DNA of 64,000 nt, from NCBI RefSeq assembly GCF_037975245.1, contig NC_092574.1, positions 9,893,713 to 9,957,712 on the forward strand, in the 5' to 3' direction. The translations under genes and the position numbers were made by a program. Positions within the stretch are counted from its first letter, which is position 1; each line of letters starts with the position of its first letter. The notes below the pieces were generated by a model. It was not told where the DNA came from and ran no database searches. It worked only from the letters and a program-made list of their open reading frames with translations. Positions 63,164 to 64,000 of the stretch are shown here, one piece after another. The stretch comes from Apostichopus japonicus (lineage: Eukaryota; Echinodermata; Holothuroidea; Aspidochirotida; Stichopodidae).

Positions 63164-64000
63164 GTAAGAAACTATGTAGAGGCAAGGTTGTATAAATAAT
63201 CTCATGAATTGAACTTTGACCTGTTGTGAAGGGATTTCCAAACTGCAAAGCACAGTCTTTGTTTTTGTTTACTGTAAAGTTTCACTGACGAATCACACTA
63301 TCCTGGGTTAATACTGTAAGTAATGCAGTTAATATTGCTGATGTGTTCATTTTCTACTGGTTATTCTTCTTTAACATTCGTTTTGTATCAAACTGAATTC
63401 CATATATTTTAATCTGTTTCAGGGACAGGTCTCTGTGGTCTTTTCAACATTTGTTATTAATTTTCTATTCAGTTGACTGTTACATGTACCAAAGGAGAAG
63501 TTTCTTCTTGAAATGACTTTCCTCTCTGGGTTGTGTATGTGATTTCTGGTGCCATGGTATACAAATTACTGTGATTACAGAATTTCCACACCCTTTTATA
63601 CTCCTCCCCTCCCCTCCCCTCCCCTGCCCCCACCCACCCCCTCTCATCCTGCTCCCAGTATAAACTAGATAGATTGGTGATATACAGAAGTCCTTGCAAA
63701 TACTTTGTATGTTTTAAATGTTTGTTGAGTTTTAGGACAAGGAGATAATGGATTGTTTTTGTGGTATATTTTTACACCGTTGTTTGTCAGAAATTATATG
63801 CGATTGACTACTGGTCAGTCAGTACAAAGTAAAACGATAGCAAGAAAGATAGATAGTTAATTAGGACATTTACTTGTAAACAAGAAAACTGTGTTAAGCT
63901 TAAATTAGACAAATATCGAAAATTTCATAGAGGAATCTCATCAAAAGAATATCGTTGGTTTTGAAGATTTTGTTATATTTGTGTTTACTTATACTTAGTA
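63164..64000 (+). other. DIS3 intron 2 (continues past the window)
   Basis: No further DIS3 exon was found between 63164 and the right edge. The next expected block (a VRNRS-type start) is absent. A short CCCCT-rich tract lies at 63602-63630. Confidence 0.6.

Overview
This is a metazoan nuclear window: AT-rich, spliced genes with GT-AG introns, long introns, no operons, many microsatellites and small transposons. The protein set is animal (PLK4, RAD50 family, ASIC-type DEG/ENaC channel, DIS3). Abundant AGGCCTA words, long G/C homopolymers and a tRNA-derived SINE fit an invertebrate deuterostome, possibly an echinoderm, but the species is a guess.

Layout. 718-11866 (+) is a complete 16-exon PLK4 gene, the kinase that licenses centriole duplication. 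16401-33592 (-) is a 29-exon RAD50-family gene convergent with PLK4, probably with a 5' UTR exon near 35.4 kb. All its exon phases join, giving 885 residues. The ATPase head motifs are intact, but the coiled coil is about half the usual length and no CxxC zinc hook is visible. 37985-48029 (-) is a 10-exon acid-sensing/degenerin sodium channel subunit of 533 residues. 54875-56521 (+) is a single-coding-exon type I membrane protein whose ectodomain is mostly a 12-bp/4-residue Thr-Asp-Ala-Ala repeat. 61631 to the right edge (+) holds the first two coding exons of DIS3 (RRP44), the exosome ribonuclease, which continues outside the window.

Between genes and in introns are small non-autonomous elements: two nested hAT-type elements with 8-bp target duplications (59041-60256 and 59109-59951), a TTAA-flanked inverted-repeat element (15758-16003), two copies of a tRNA-derived SINE, a 126-bp dispersed repeat in inverted copies, and several local tandem duplications. 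No rRNA, CRISPR, or confident tRNA gene was seen.

The genes are not an evident functional cluster; PLK4 (centriole), the RAD50 relative (chromosome repair), DIS3 (RNA decay), the channel and the repeat protein look like ordinary neighbours. The most unusual items are the short, apparently hookless RAD50 relative and the (TDAA)n protein, whose repeat-to-repeat variation falls mainly on the CpG of each unit. All gene models were assembled by eye from splice signals, reading phase and remembered family similarity; no alignment or database search was run.
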